Positions 7,590-17,179 are shown, numbered from the stretch's first letter. The stretch: 64,000 nt of DNA from Streptomyces sp. Z26 (GCF_003665095.1 NZ_RCHV01000002.1:5894501-5958500); one strand, 5' to 3'. Numbers and translations are program-made. The notes: generated from the sequence alone by a model not told the origin.

Positions 7590-9053
7590 CTACGAGTTGG
7601 CGTTCTCCGCCGCGCGCGCCCGCTCGGCACCGTCCGTGCCGCTGTCGCTGCCGCCGGGGCGGTGCAGGGCCAGGCCGATGCCCAGGGCCAGGACGCCGAC
7701 GATCGTCGACATGATCATCTGCTCCCGGCCGTCGTCGTCGTAGAACATGTAGCCGACGACGAAGAGGATGAGGGCGATCGTCGCGTACGTGAGGTACGGG
7801 AACAGCCACATCTTCACCGTGTGCCGCTCCGGCATGTCCCGCTCGATGATCCGCCGCAGCTTCAGCTGCGAGAAGCAGATCACCAGCCACACGAAGAGGG
7901 CGACCGCGCCCGAGGAGTTCAGCAGGAACGTGAACACCGTGTCCGGCGACGTGTAGTTGAAGATCACCGCGACGAAGCCGAAGGCGACCGACGCCCAGAT
8001 CGCCGCCGCCGGTACGCCCCGGGAGCTGGTACGCGCGAACGCGGCCGGTGCGTCGCCCCGCTTGCCGAGCGAGAACGCCATTCGGGAGGCCGTGTAGAGG
8101 CCGGAGTTGAGGCAGGACAGGACGGCCGACACGATGATGACGTCCATGATGACCTCGGCGTGCGGGATGTCGATCTGGTTCAGCGCCGCGACGTACGAGC
8201 CCTCGTCGGCGAGCTTGTCCGAGTTCCACGGCACGAGGGTGACGACCAGCAGCATCGAGCCGAGGTAGAAGATGCCGATGCGCCAGATGACGCTGTTGGT
8301 GGCGCGGGAGACCATCTTCGCGGGCTCCGCGGACTCGCCCGCCGCGAGCGTGACGATCTCGCTGCCCATGAACGAGAAGATCACCAGCAGCATGCCGGAG
8401 AGCACGGCCCCGGGCCCGTTCGGGAGGAAGCCGTCGTGGCCGGTGAGGTTCTCCGTGCCGACCGACTCCGTACCGGGCAGCAGACCGAACACCGCGAGGC
8501 CCGCGACGACGATGAACGCGCCGATCGCGACGACCTTGATGCCCGCGAACCAGAACTCGAACTCGCCGTACGAGCCGACCGACACGAGGTTCGTCGCCGT
8601 CAGCACGATCATGACGAGCAGGGACCACGCCCACTGCGGTACGGCCGGGACCCAGCCGGTGAGGATGGCCGCGGCGGCGGTCGCCTCGACAGCGAGGACC
8701 ACGACCCAGAAGAACCAGTACAGCCAGCCGATGGTGAAGCCCGCCCAGCGGCCCAGCGCGCGGTCCGCGTACTCCGAGAAGGAGCCGGACGTCGGGCTGG
8801 CCGCGGCCATCTCGCCGAGCATCCGCATGACCAGCACGACCATGAGACCGGCCAGTGCGTACGAGATCAGGATGCCCGGTCCGGCCTCGGCGATACCGGC
8901 GCTGGAGCCGACGAACAGCCCGGCGCCGATCACCCCGCCGATGGCGATCATCGACAGGTGCCGGTTCTTCAGCCCGGCCTGGAGCTGGTCGCCCGGCGGG
9001 CCGTCGGCCTCCTTGCCGCGGAGCTCCTCATCGGACCTCTTGGTGGTGCTCAT
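7590..9053 (-). CDS. Amino acid permease (APC superfamily, GabP/AnsP-like)
   Basis: This 487-residue protein has about twelve hydrophobic segments and the APC signature SMIAIGGVIGAGLFVGSS near residue 35, followed by EMAAASPTSGSFSEYAD. It matches the amino-acid transporter subgroup that includes GABA and asparagine permeases, and should be an H+-coupled importer in the cytoplasmic membrane. The substrate cannot be read from sequence. The ATG at 9053 was chosen over an earlier in-frame start because it follows a GAGGAG site at about 9062-9067. It lies 58 bases after the flavoprotein gene on the same strand but may be transcribed alone. Confidence 0.9.
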   Translation of the reverse strand: MSTTKRSDEELRGKEADGPPGDQLQAGLKNRHLSMIAIGGVIGAGLFVGSSAGIAEAGPGILISYALAGLMVVLVMRMLGEMAAASPTSGSFSEYADRALGRWAGFTIGWLYWFFWVVVLAVEATAAAAILTGWVPAVPQWAWSLLVMIVLTATNLVSVGSYGEFEFWFAGIKVVAIGAFIVVAGLAVFGLLPGTESVGTENLTGHDGFLPNGPGAVLSGMLLVIFSFMGSEIVTLAAGESAEPAKMVSRATNSVIWRIGIFYLGSMLLVVTLVPWNSDKLADEGSYVAALNQIDIPHAEVIMDVIIVSAVLSCLNSGLYTASRMAFSLGKRGDAPAAFARTSSRGVPAAAIWASVAFGFVAVIFNYTSPDTVFTFLLNSSGAVALFVWLVICFSQLKLRRIIERDMPERHTVKMWLFPYLTYATIALILFVVGYMFYDDDGREQMIMSTIVGVLALGIGLALHRPGGSDSGTDGAERARAAENANS

Positions 9054-9111
9054 TTCCGACTCCTCACAGCAAGGTGCCGTGGTCATGCTCAACGGCACAG
9101 TGCGGGTGAGC

Positions 9112-9780
9112 CTAAGTACGGGGTCGCCGTCGGTCGACCTCGGGGGTGCCCGCACCTGTCGTGGGCACGGCACTAACTGGGGGATTGTCCGGAATGCCGA
9201 CGTCCCGTGCGGTGTCCCAGAGCCCGGAGCGGTGCAGGGACTGCGCGCAGTGACGGTAGATCTCGTCGATCTCCACGAGTACGGCGAGCTTCGGGCGGCG
9301 GTCCCCGACCGTCATGGCGTCGAAGAACGGGGCGTCGGTGAGGACGCGGGCCCGGCCGTTGACGCGGAGGACGTCGCGGCTGCCGGGAACGAGGTGCAGC
9401 AGGCCCGCGTACGGGTTGTCGAGGAGGTTGTGGAGGCTGTCGCCGCGCCGGTTGCCCGGGGTCTCCGGCAGCGCCAGGCTGCCCGCGTCGACGACGTGGA
9501 CGAAGCCCGGGGCGCCGCCGCGCGGGGACACGTCGCAGCGGCCGTCCGCGTCGGAGGTCGCGAGCAGGCAGAACGGGGAGCGGGCGAGGACGTCCGTGTC
9601 GTCGTCGGTGAGCCGGTCGTGGACCTTGTCGATGACGATCGGGTGCGGTTCACCCAGCAGTTCGCGCAGCTCGGCGCGGGACCGCAGCACGGTCGTGCCG
9701 ACGCCGTCGCCGTCGCCGTAGGGAACGGATGGGCCGGTGGGCGTGGTCGGCGCGGTGGCGGCGCCGGTGGTGCGGGGCAC
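9112..9780 (-). CDS. Pyridoxamine 5'-phosphate oxidase-family (PPOx) flavoprotein
   Basis: This 222-residue protein has the split-barrel core of PPOx-type FMN proteins: LARSPFCLLATSDADGRCDV at about residues 64-83, then SPRGGAPGFVHV, NRRGDSLHNLLDNPYAGLLH and RVNGRARV. It resembles the actinobacterial MSMEG_1061-type FMN-dependent subgroup. The family binds FMN or F420 and reduces varied substrates. It lies 82 bases downstream of the siderophore ABC ATPase on the same strand, so a role in ferric-siderophore reduction is possible but is inference from position only. Confidence 0.82.
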   Translation of the reverse strand: MPRTTGAATAPTTPTGPSVPYGDGDGVGTTVLRSRAELRELLGEPHPIVIDKVHDRLTDDDTDVLARSPFCLLATSDADGRCDVSPRGGAPGFVHVVDAGSLALPETPGNRRGDSLHNLLDNPYAGLLHLVPGSRDVLRVNGRARVLTDAPFFDAMTVGDRRPKLAVLVEIDEIYRHCAQSLHRSGLWDTARDVGIPDNPPVSAVPTTGAGTPEVDRRRPRT

Positions 9781-9862
9781 GTGGACTCCAGTGGTGGTCG
9801 GGCCGGGGCGGTACGGGGACGGGTTGACGGGCCCGGTACGGGCGTACGGGCGCGGGCCGGTG

Positions 9863-10738
9863 TCAGCCCGCCGACCGCCCGGCCCGTACGCCCCGCGCGG
9901 CGCGCGTCTCCGCGGCGGCGCGCCCGCCCCGTTCCGCGTCCCGTACGTGGTGCCGCCCCTTCGGCAGCATCAGCGGGCGGCCCGACACCGGGTCCTCGAT
10001 GATGCGGCTGTCCAGGCCGAACACCGCGCGTACGGTCTCCTCCGTCAGCACCTCGTCCGGCGTGCCGGAGGCGTGCAGCCGCCCGTCCGTCAGGGCGAGG
10101 ACGTGGTCGGCGTACCGGGCGGCCAGGTTGAGGTCGTGGAGGACCATCACGACGGTGGTGCCGCGGGTGGCGTTCAGGTCGGTGAGGAGGTCCAGCACCT
10201 CGACCTGGTGGCTGGCGTCCAGGAACGTGGTCGGCTCGTCCAGCAGCAGGACGTCCGTGTGCTGCGCGAGCGCCATCGCGATCCACACCCGTTGCCGCTG
10301 CCCGCCGGAGAGTTCGTCCACGGGGCGGTCGGCGAGCGCGGTGGTGCCGGTGGCCTCCAGGGCGGCGGCCACGGCGGCGTCGTCCTCGGCCTTCCACCGG
10401 GAGAACATCCCCTGGTGGGGGTGGCGGCCCCGGCCGACCAGGTCGGAGACGACGATGCCCTCGGGCGCCACCGGCGACTGCGGCAGCAGGCCGAGGGTGC
10501 GCGCCAGCTGCCGGGCGGGTATCCGGTGCACCTCCTCGCCGTCGAGGAGGACGCGGCCCGAACGGGGCGCCAGCAGGCGGGACATGGAGCGCAGCAGTGT
10601 GGACTTGCCGCAGGCGTTGGCCCCGACGATGGCGGTGATCAGGCCGGGCGGTACGGCGAGGTCGAGGGAGTCGATGACGACGCGGTCGCCGTAGCCGAGG
10701 CTGAGCCCCTCGGCGGCGAGGGAGTGTGCGGTGGTCAC
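9863..10738 (-). CDS. Fe-siderophore ABC transporter ATP-binding protein (FepC/FecE-like)
   Basis: This 291-residue ATPase has Walker A GANACGKST (about residues 39-47), signature LSGGQRQR, Walker B LLLDEP and the switch His in LHDLN. It matches the iron-chelate/vitamin B12 importer class. GTG 10738 overlaps the permease stop as GTGA, marking it as part of the four-gene importer operon. The C-terminal 35 residues are Arg/Ala rich and poorly conserved. It powers import through the two FecCD-type permeases encoded upstream. Confidence 0.93.
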   Translation of the reverse strand: MTTAHSLAAEGLSLGYGDRVVIDSLDLAVPPGLITAIVGANACGKSTLLRSMSRLLAPRSGRVLLDGEEVHRIPARQLARTLGLLPQSPVAPEGIVVSDLVGRGRHPHQGMFSRWKAEDDAAVAAALEATGTTALADRPVDELSGGQRQRVWIAMALAQHTDVLLLDEPTTFLDASHQVEVLDLLTDLNATRGTTVVMVLHDLNLAARYADHVLALTDGRLHASGTPDEVLTEETVRAVFGLDSRIIEDPVSGRPLMLPKGRHHVRDAERGGRAAAETRAARGVRAGRSAG

Positions 10739-11787
10739 AGGGAGCCTCCCGTCCGGTTGGTGCGGATGATCAGATGGATGAGGTAGGGGGCGCCGAGCAC
10801 GCCGGTGACGACGCCGACCGGCAGCCGGGTGCCGAAGGCGTGCTGGCCCGCGAGGTCCGCGACGAGCACGAGCAGCGCGCCGACGAGTCCCGCGGGCACC
10901 AGGAGCGAGCCGCCGGGCCCGACGAGCCGCGCCGCGACGGGCCCGGACAGGAACGCGACGAACGCGATCGGCCCGGTCGCCGCCGTGGCGAAGGCGATCA
11001 GCCCGACGGCGGCGACGATCACCGTGAGGCGGGTGCGTTCGGTGCGTACGCCGAGGGCCGCCGCCGTGTCGTCCCCGAGCCGCATCGCGGACAGGTCGCG
11101 GGACCGGCCGAGGAGCACGGGGCCGAGCACGGCCAGGGCGACGAGGGTGGGCACGGTCTCGTCCCAGGCCGCGTTGTTGAGGCTGCCGGTGAGCCAGCGG
11201 GTCGCCTCCTGGAGGTCCCACTCGGCGGCCTGCGAGAGGACGTACGAGACGAGGCTGTCCAGCATGGCGGCGACGCCGATGCCGATGAGGACGAGCCGGG
11301 TCCCGGCGACGCCGTCCTTGAACGCGAGGACGTAGACGAGCAGTGCCACGCCCAGCGCGGCGGTGACCGCGAGGACCGACACCCCGGTCTCGTCGAGGGA
11401 GAGGGTGACGATGCCGAGGACGGCGGCGGCGCTGGCGCCGGAGCTGATGCCGATGACGTCGGGGCTGGCGAGCGGGTTGCGCAGCAGCGTCTGGAACGTG
11501 ACGCCCGCCAGTCCGAAGCTGAACCCGGCGGCGGCGCCGAGCACCGCGCGCGGCAGCCGCAGCCGCCCGACGGTGAACGACGCGCCCGGCACCCGTTCGC
11601 CGAGGACGACGCGGCGGACCTCGTCGAACGGGTAGAAGGTGTCCCCGACCATCAGCGACGCGGTGAACACGGCGGCCACGAGCAGCGCCAGCACGGCGAC
11701 GACCGTACGGCGGCGCCGCGCGCGCCGTACGCGCCCGCGGGCCACGGCCACGGTCGACGGGGGACGGGGGAGGACGTCGGTGGTCAC
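10735..11787 (-). CDS. FecCD-family iron-siderophore permease (second subunit)
   Basis: This 350-residue membrane protein has nine to ten transmembrane segments after an Arg-rich N-terminus. FecCD signatures are RLPRAVLGAAAGFSFGLAGV, the coupling region RNPLASPDVIGISSGAS, and the C-terminal GTRLPVGVVTGVLGAPYLI. It pairs with the other permease to form the channel of the iron-chelate importer. The GTG start at 11787 overlaps the preceding gene's TGA, and its own stop overlaps the ATPase start. Confidence 0.93.
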   Translation of the reverse strand: MTTDVLPRPPSTVAVARGRVRRARRRRTVVAVLALLVAAVFTASLMVGDTFYPFDEVRRVVLGERVPGASFTVGRLRLPRAVLGAAAGFSFGLAGVTFQTLLRNPLASPDVIGISSGASAAAVLGIVTLSLDETGVSVLAVTAALGVALLVYVLAFKDGVAGTRLVLIGIGVAAMLDSLVSYVLSQAAEWDLQEATRWLTGSLNNAAWDETVPTLVALAVLGPVLLGRSRDLSAMRLGDDTAAALGVRTERTRLTVIVAAVGLIAFATAATGPIAFVAFLSGPVAARLVGPGGSLLVPAGLVGALLVLVADLAGQHAFGTRLPVGVVTGVLGAPYLIHLIIRTNRTGGSL

Positions 11788-12893
11788 AGCGCGCGTACTT
11801 TCTGCCGGCGGACGATCCAGATGAAGAAGGGGGCGCCGATCAGGGCCGTCACGATGCCGACGTCGACCTCCGCCGGGCGCGCCACGACCCGCCCGACCAC
11901 GTCGGCCGCGGTGAGCAGCGCCGCGCCCAGCAGCGCGGAGAACGGCAGCAGCCACCGGTGGTCGACGCCGACGAGCAGGCGGCAGGTGTGCGGTACGACG
12001 AGACCGACGAACCCGATCGGCCCGGCGACCGCGGTGGCCGCGCCGCACAGCACGACGGCGCCGAGGGCGGCCGTACCGCGTGCCAGGGCGACGCGTTCAC
12101 CGATCCCGGCGGCCAACTCGTCGCCCAGGGCGAGGGAGTTGAGCGAACGGGCCGACAGCAGGGAGATCGCGGAGCCGACCGCGAGGAACGGCGCCACCTG
12201 CCCGATCCGGTCGAACGAGGCGCCGCCCACGCCGCCGATCTGCCACAGCCGGAAGCCGCCCGCGATGTCGTTCCGGGGGAGGACGACGGCGGTCACCAGC
12301 GAGGCGAACGCGGCCGAGCTGGCGGCCCCCGCCAGCGCCAGCGTCAGCGGTGTCGCACCGCCGCGGCCGAGGGAGCCGACGGTGTGCACGAACGCGGCCG
12401 CGAGCGCGGCGCCGCCCATCGCCACCCAGATGTAGCCGGTGGGGGAGGTGAGCCCGAAGAACGCGACGGCCGTGACGACGGCGAGGGAGGCGCCCATGTT
12501 GACGCCGAGGATGCCGGGGTCGGCCAGCGGGTTGCGGGTGATGCCCTGCATGACGGCGCCCGCCAGCCCCAGCGCGGCACCGACGAGCACCGCCAGCACC
12601 GTACGGGGAACGCGCTTGCGCGCCGCCGCCTCGCCGAGGGTGGTGTCGGCGCCGCCGAGCGCGGCCCACACGTCGGCCCAGGGGATGTCCCGCGAGCCGT
12701 ACGCGAGGGACACCAGCGCCAGGGCGGCGAGCACCGCGAGACCGGCGAGCAGCCACAGGGCCCGTGCGCGCGCCCGCTCCCGTACGGTGCCCCGCTCGCG
12801 TACGGGCTCGGGCCGGCGTACGGGACCGGCCGCGGGGGAGGGCGCGGCGCCGGGCGCCGGGTGGGCGTCGACCGGGGTCACGCGCGGTGTCAC
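11784..12893 (-). CDS. FecCD-family iron-siderophore permease (first subunit)
   Basis: This 369-residue permease has signatures KRVPRTVLAVLVGAALGLAG, RNPLADPGILGVNMGAS, GPIGFVGLVVPHTCRLLVG and ALIGAPFFIWIVRR. About the first 50 residues are Pro/Arg rich and cytoplasmic. GTG 12893 overlaps the stop of the binding-protein gene (GTGA), so the four genes are translationally chained. It should work as a heterodimer with the next permease. Confidence 0.93.
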   Translation of the reverse strand: MTPRVTPVDAHPAPGAAPSPAAGPVRRPEPVRERGTVRERARARALWLLAGLAVLAALALVSLAYGSRDIPWADVWAALGGADTTLGEAAARKRVPRTVLAVLVGAALGLAGAVMQGITRNPLADPGILGVNMGASLAVVTAVAFFGLTSPTGYIWVAMGGAALAAAFVHTVGSLGRGGATPLTLALAGAASSAAFASLVTAVVLPRNDIAGGFRLWQIGGVGGASFDRIGQVAPFLAVGSAISLLSARSLNSLALGDELAAGIGERVALARGTAALGAVVLCGAATAVAGPIGFVGLVVPHTCRLLVGVDHRWLLPFSALLGAALLTAADVVGRVVARPAEVDVGIVTALIGAPFFIWIVRRQKVRAL

Positions 12894-13954
12894 GTGACCT
12901 TGTCCGCGGCCTTCGCGAGCGCCGCGACGTAGTCGTCGAGGACCCACGGGATGGACAGCGGCGTCGGGTTGGCGGCGGTGGCCAGCGGCGAGGAGTCGCC
13001 GGGCAGCAGGTAGGCCGAACCGCGCTCGACGGCGGGCATCTTGGACAGCAGCTCGTCCTCGCGGAGGGTCTTGAGCAGCTTGCCGCTCTCGTCGCCGTAG
13101 CCGGTGACGATGTCGACGTCGTCGAAGGTGTCGATCCGTTCGGCGCTCTGCGTGAGCGCGAACTTGTCGGTGCCCGCGGACGCCTTCGCGACGCTGCCGG
13201 GCGACTTGAGCCCCAGGTCCGCCAGGAACCGCACGCGGGTGTCGTGCGTGGTGTAGTAGCCGACCTCGCTGACGTCGCCGGGGTCGACGTGCGTCATGAA
13301 CATCGCGGACTTCCCCTTCAGACCGGGGTGGCGGGCGACGGACTCGCGGATGTCGGCCTCCAGCTTCCCGACGAGGGCGTCCCCTTCGGCGGCGAGGCCG
13401 ATGGCCCGGCTGTTCATCCGGATCATCTCGCGCCACGGCGTCGACCACGGGGCGTCGGGGTAGGCGACGACGGGGGCGATCTCGCTGAGGGTCTCGTAGT
13501 CCTTCTTCGTCAGGCCGGAGTACGCGGCGAGGATGATGTCGGGACGGGAGTCCGCGACGGCCTCGAAGTCGATGCCGTCGGTCTCGTCGTACAGCGTCGG
13601 GGTCTTCGCCCCCAGCTCCTCGAGCCGCTTCTCGACCCAGGGCAGGACGCCGTCCCGGTCGTCGTCACCGAAGTCGGCGGAGGCCATGCCGACGGGGACG
13701 ACGCCGAGGGCCAACGGGACCTCCTGGTTCGCCCAGTTGACGGTGGCGACCCGTTCGGGCTTCGACTCGACGGTCGTCTTCCCGAGCGCGTGCTCGACGG
13801 TGAGGGGGAACTCCGTCGAGGAGCCGCCGCCGTTCTTGGCGCTGCCCCGGTCGCCGCCGTCCTTCCCGTCGTCGGAGGACCCGCCGCCGCACGCGGTGAG
13901 GGTGAGGAGGGCGGCCGTGGCCGCCGCGGCCAGCCGTGGACGATGTGCACGCAT
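12890..13954 (-). CDS. Fe-siderophore-binding lipoprotein
   Basis: This 354-residue substrate-binding protein starts at ATG 13954. A lipoprotein signal peptide ends at the lipobox LTAC (lipidated Cys 22), followed by a flexible GGGSSDDGKDGG linker. The fold is FepB/FhuD-like (PF01497), with KPERVATVNWANQEVPLALGV near residue 75 and RPDIILAAYSGLTKKDYETL near residue 140. It captures a ferric siderophore outside the membrane and delivers it to the FecCD permeases. An iron-box-like site lies about 115 bases upstream, indicating repression by a DmdR/IdeR-type regulator when iron is sufficient. Confidence 0.93.
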   Translation of the reverse strand: MRAHRPRLAAAATAALLTLTACGGGSSDDGKDGGDRGSAKNGGGSSTEFPLTVEHALGKTTVESKPERVATVNWANQEVPLALGVVPVGMASADFGDDDRDGVLPWVEKRLEELGAKTPTLYDETDGIDFEAVADSRPDIILAAYSGLTKKDYETLSEIAPVVAYPDAPWSTPWREMIRMNSRAIGLAAEGDALVGKLEADIRESVARHPGLKGKSAMFMTHVDPGDVSEVGYYTTHDTRVRFLADLGLKSPGSVAKASAGTDKFALTQSAERIDTFDDVDIVTGYGDESGKLLKTLREDELLSKMPAVERGSAYLLPGDSSPLATAANPTPLSIPWVLDDYVAALAKAADKVT

Positions 13955-14067
13955 GATTGTCGAACCCCATTTGTCCGGATGCCGGAGGTGCCGGTCCTCG
14001 CACGCCTGGTCCCGGGACTGCCGTCGTGGAGTGCGCACCGCGCGGGCAGCTGCTCGATCGCAGCTAC

Positions 14068-14086
14068 TTAGGTAAGCCTTGCCTTT
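14068..14086. promoter_or_regulatory. Iron box (DmdR/IdeR-type operator)
   Basis: TTAGGTAAGCCTTGCCTTT resembles the streptomycete iron-box consensus TTAGGTTAGGCTCACCTAA: it keeps TTAGGT and the AGCC..GCCT centre but not the 3' end. It lies in the 5' region of the ferric-siderophore importer. A related TAGGCAAGG follows at about 14093-14101. Control of the operon by iron is a strong inference from gene content plus this site. Confidence 0.65.
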
Positions 14087-14246
14087 GCATCCTAGGCAAG
14101 GCGTACGGGTGTCGCAATCGCCCCCTTGAGACACCGGATGTAGCGATCGGGACACATGGCCCGGCCCGAAGCGGCCCCCGGGGCGCGGCGGTTGGCCGAA
14201 AAGCGCGCGGCTTTCCGGGGAGCGGGACCGGGAGGCGCGCGCGGGA

Positions 14247-15020
14247 TCAGGAGGAGCGGAACGTCCCCGGCGTGAGCCCCGTCGTACGGCGGAAGGCCGC
14301 GCCGAACGCGCTCGCGGACCCGTAGCCGACCTCCTCGGCCACCGCCTCCACGTCCCAGCCGAGGGCGAGCAGCGCCACCGCGTGCTGGGCGCGTACCGCC
14401 GCGACCCAGCGCGCGAAGCTGGTGCCCGTCTCGGCGTTGAAGGCGCGCGTCACCGTACGGGCGCTCACGCCCAGTTCGGCGGCCCAGTCCGCGAGCGTCC
14501 GCCGGTCGCCCGGATCCGCCCGCAGCGCCTCGGCGACCGGGCGCAGGAACGCGGACGTGGGCGCCTGCACGAGCAGTTCGCGCGGGGACGGCTCGATCGC
14601 GTCGAGGACCATCGCCTCCGTGGTCGCGCGTGACGCGTCGGACAGCCCCGGCTCCCCGAGCCGTTCGAGCAGCAGCCGCAGCAGCGGCGTGATCTCGACG
14701 GTCACCGGCACGTCCGGTACGGACGGCGGGGTCCGGTCGAAGCCGAAGAACCCGGCCCGGAACCACGTCCCGGCCACCGCCGAACCCGAGTGCAGCGTCC
14801 CGGCGGGCATCCACAGCCCCAGCGACGGGGTGATCGTCCAGACGCGCGCGCCGACCACGGCGGTGGACGCGCCGCGCCCGTTCCAGAGCAGCTCGTGGAA
14901 GGCGTGCGAGTGCTCGCCCCAGGTGGTGTCGCGGGTGACGACCTCGTCGTAGCCGTGGATGCCGAACGGCGTCTCCACGGCGCCCGCGGCGACCACGGGC
15001 AGCGTACGGACCTCCCTCAC
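14247..15020 (-). CDS. AraC-family transcriptional regulator
   Basis: This 257-residue protein has an N-terminal cupin-like sensing half (HSHAFHELLWNGRG, MPAGTLHSGSA) and two C-terminal helix-turn-helix motifs: TLADWAAELGVSARTVTRAF (about 175-195) and VEAVAEEVGYGSASAFGAAF (about 225-244), ending in the family's TGLTPGTFR. It lies just upstream of the siderophore importer on the same strand. AraC regulators that sense siderophores are common beside such importers, so local control is plausible; the inducer is unknown. Confidence 0.9.
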   Translation of the reverse strand: MREVRTLPVVAAGAVETPFGIHGYDEVVTRDTTWGEHSHAFHELLWNGRGASTAVVGARVWTITPSLGLWMPAGTLHSGSAVAGTWFRAGFFGFDRTPPSVPDVPVTVEITPLLRLLLERLGEPGLSDASRATTEAMVLDAIEPSPRELLVQAPTSAFLRPVAEALRADPGDRRTLADWAAELGVSARTVTRAFNAETGTSFARWVAAVRAQHAVALLALGWDVEAVAEEVGYGSASAFGAAFRRTTGLTPGTFRSS

Positions 15021-15130
15021 CGCGCCCGCCCTCCCCTCGCCGCGTCGCGCGCTCCGACGGGACGATTATGCCCGGGTGCGCCCGTACGACCGCCGCCCGC
15101 GCCCCCGCCGCGGCCCGCCCGCGCCCCGCG

Positions 15131-15829
15131 TCAGGGCTCGATGAGTCCGGCGCGGATCGCGTAACGCGTCAGCTCCAGGCGGTCCTTGAGGCCCAGCTTG
15201 TGCAGCAGGTTCGCGCGGTGGCGCTCGACCGTCTTGACGCTGATCACGAGGAGGTCCGCGATGCCCTTCGACGTGTGGCCCTCCGCGACGAGCTTCAGCA
15301 CCTCCTCCTCGCGGTCGGTGATCGCCTTCGCGGGCGGCGCGGAACCGTCCCGCGCCCGGTCCAGGTAGTTGCGGATGAGGGCGTCCACGGCGCCCGGGTA
15401 GAGGAACGGCTCGTCGCGCATGGCCGCGCGGCACGCCTCGACGAGGTCGCGGTCGGCGACGGACTTCAGCACGTAGCCGGACGCGCCCGCGCGCAGGGCC
15501 TCGAAGAGGAACTGCTCGTTGTCGTACATGGTGAGGATCAGGATGCGCACCTCCGGCAGCAGGCGGGCCAGTTCGCGCGCGGCCTGGAGGCCGGTGAGCC
15601 GGGGCATGGCGATGTCGAGGACGGCCAGGTCGGGGCGGACCGCGCGGGCCCGCTCGACGGCCTCGGCGCCGTCACCGGCCTCCGCGACGACGGTCAGGTC
15701 CGGCTCGTTGTCGAGGATGTAGCGGACGCCGCGCCGGACCAGCGCGTGGTCGTCCGCCAGCAGGATGCGCGTCCGCGGCGTCCCCCCGGCGTCCGCCGCC
15801 GTCCCCGCCGTCCGCTCGTGCTCCGCCAT
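15131..15829 (-). CDS. NarL/LuxR-type response regulator
   Basis: This 232-residue regulator has a receiver domain with phospho-acceptor D72 (VLDIAM), acidic pocket ADD at 25-27 and K122 in GYVLKS. A LuxR-type helix-turn-helix follows at about 165-225 (ITDREEEVLKLVAEGHTSKG, KTVERHRANLLHKL). The histidine kinase gene ends one base before this ATG, so the two form one operon and a cognate pair. Targets are unknown. Confidence 0.95.
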   Translation of the reverse strand: MAEHERTAGTAADAGGTPRTRILLADDHALVRRGVRYILDNEPDLTVVAEAGDGAEAVERARAVRPDLAVLDIAMPRLTGLQAARELARLLPEVRILILTMYDNEQFLFEALRAGASGYVLKSVADRDLVEACRAAMRDEPFLYPGAVDALIRNYLDRARDGSAPPAKAITDREEEVLKLVAEGHTSKGIADLLVISVKTVERHRANLLHKLGLKDRLELTRYAIRAGLIEP

Positions 15830-15830
15830 G

Positions 15831-16784
15831 TCAGCCCTCCCCGCCCCGTACGGGTACGGACAGCCGCACCTCCGTACCCCCGCCGGGCCCCGGCCCGACG
15901 GAGAGCCGCGCGCCGATCAGCAGCGCCCGTTCGCGCATGCCGCGGATGCCCGCGCCCTCGGGGGCGCCGCGCAGCCCCCGGCCGTCGTCGCGTACGCGCA
16001 GGTCGACGGTGTCCTCGCCGCGGTTCAGGGCGAGTTCGAGCCGGGTGGCGCGCGCGTGCCGTACGGCGTTGGTGAGGCTCTCCTGCGCGACGCGGTAGAG
16101 GACCAGCTCGGCCTCCTCGCCCAACGGGGGCAGGTCCGCCGCCAACTGCCGCCGAGTGGTGAGCCCGTCGTGCGCGGGGACCTCGTTCGTCAGCGAGGAC
16201 AGGGCGCTGACCAGCCCCAACTCCTCCAGTACGCCCGGCCGCAGGCGGCGGGCGATCCGCCGGATCTCGTCCAGGCTGTCCCGGGTGCTCTCCTGCACGA
16301 GCCGCAGCTCGTCCCGTACGGGGGCGGGGGAGGCGTCCGCGACGCGCTTGAGTTCGAGGAGCACGGCGGTGAGCGTCTGCCCGATCTCGTCGTGCAACTC
16401 CTGCGCGATGCGCCGCCGTTCGGCCTCCTGCGCGGACAGGGCGCGCGCGGTGCTGGTGGCCCGCTCGGCCTCCAGCCGGTCGAGCATGCTGTTGAACGTG
16501 TGGATCAGGTCCGCGATCTCCCCGTGCCCCGCCGCCGCCGTACGCGGCCCGGGGCGCAGCAGGTCGGTGGTGGCCATGGCGCGGGTCAGGCGCTGCAACG
16601 GGGCGAGGCCGAGACGCAGCAGCGCCGCGTTCGCGATGATCATGACGGCGAGGCCGACGCTGAGGATCAGCGCCTCCGTCAGCAGCACCGGAGTCGACAC
16701 GGTGACCGGCCCGAGCAGCAGCAGGGCCGCCGCGGCGCACAGCACCGCCGCGTTGAGCAGGAAGATCCGCCAGAACAGGGACAC
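15831..16784 (-). CDS. Two-component sensor histidine kinase (NarX/DegS-type)
   Basis: This 317-residue kinase starts at GTG 16784 behind GAGGAGG. Two N-terminal membrane segments (about 5-25 and 33-57) with almost no extracellular loop are followed by a HAMP-like region. The HisKA_3 dimerisation domain has phospho-acceptor H131 in RRIAQELHDEIGQTL, and the ATPase domain has VAQESLTNAVRHA, VRDDGRGLRG and GIRGMRERA. The small loop suggests sensing within or at the membrane. It phosphorylates the regulator encoded immediately downstream. Confidence 0.94.
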   Translation of the reverse strand: MSLFWRIFLLNAAVLCAAAALLLLGPVTVSTPVLLTEALILSVGLAVMIIANAALLRLGLAPLQRLTRAMATTDLLRPGPRTAAAGHGEIADLIHTFNSMLDRLEAERATSTARALSAQEAERRRIAQELHDEIGQTLTAVLLELKRVADASPAPVRDELRLVQESTRDSLDEIRRIARRLRPGVLEELGLVSALSSLTNEVPAHDGLTTRRQLAADLPPLGEEAELVLYRVAQESLTNAVRHARATRLELALNRGEDTVDLRVRDDGRGLRGAPEGAGIRGMRERALLIGARLSVGPGPGGGTEVRLSVPVRGGEG

Positions 16785-17179
16785 GGAAGTGCGGCCTCCT
16801 CGCTCACCGGCGCGGCGGTGCGCGCGTACGTACGGTCGTGCTTCCACCCTTACTGCCGGGCCCGCCGCCCCCGCGCGGCCACCGGCCGTACGCGCGCGGC
16901 GCGCCCTCCCGCCAGCCTGCCGTCCGCCGCCCGCCGCGTCCATCCGTGCCGACACCCATGTCCGGGGTGGGGGCGCGGCCCGCGTACGGGTCGGGTGACC
17001 GGGGAAATGGGTGCCGGTGCCGATGGCCGCGGCCGGGGCCCGGAGGCGAGGCTGGAGGCCGTACGGGGCGGGGTCCGGCGGCGTACGAGGGGGTCCGCCG
17101 CCGGGTCCCGCCGGAGCGGCGCGGCGGACACGGGCCGCGGGCCGGACCGTACGGGACGCCACGGAACGGGAGGAGAGCG
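16785..17179. other. Intergenic region between divergent genes
   Basis: This 395-base, extremely GC-rich region should hold divergent promoters for the kinase operon and the DUF3040 gene. No convincing gene, RNA or repeat was seen apart from scattered CGTACG hexamers. Confidence 0.5.

Noticed and set aside
9101..9111. TTAGGCTCACC (minus strand), the core of an iron box, before the amino acid permease
   Set aside because: Only the 11-base core matches and the flanks do not; it overlaps the end of the flavoprotein gene, so it was not annotated as an operator.
7443..9176. 577-codon plus-strand frame opposite the amino acid permease
   Set aside because: Charged, Arg/Asp/Glu-rich shadow; the minus strand carries a clear APC permease.
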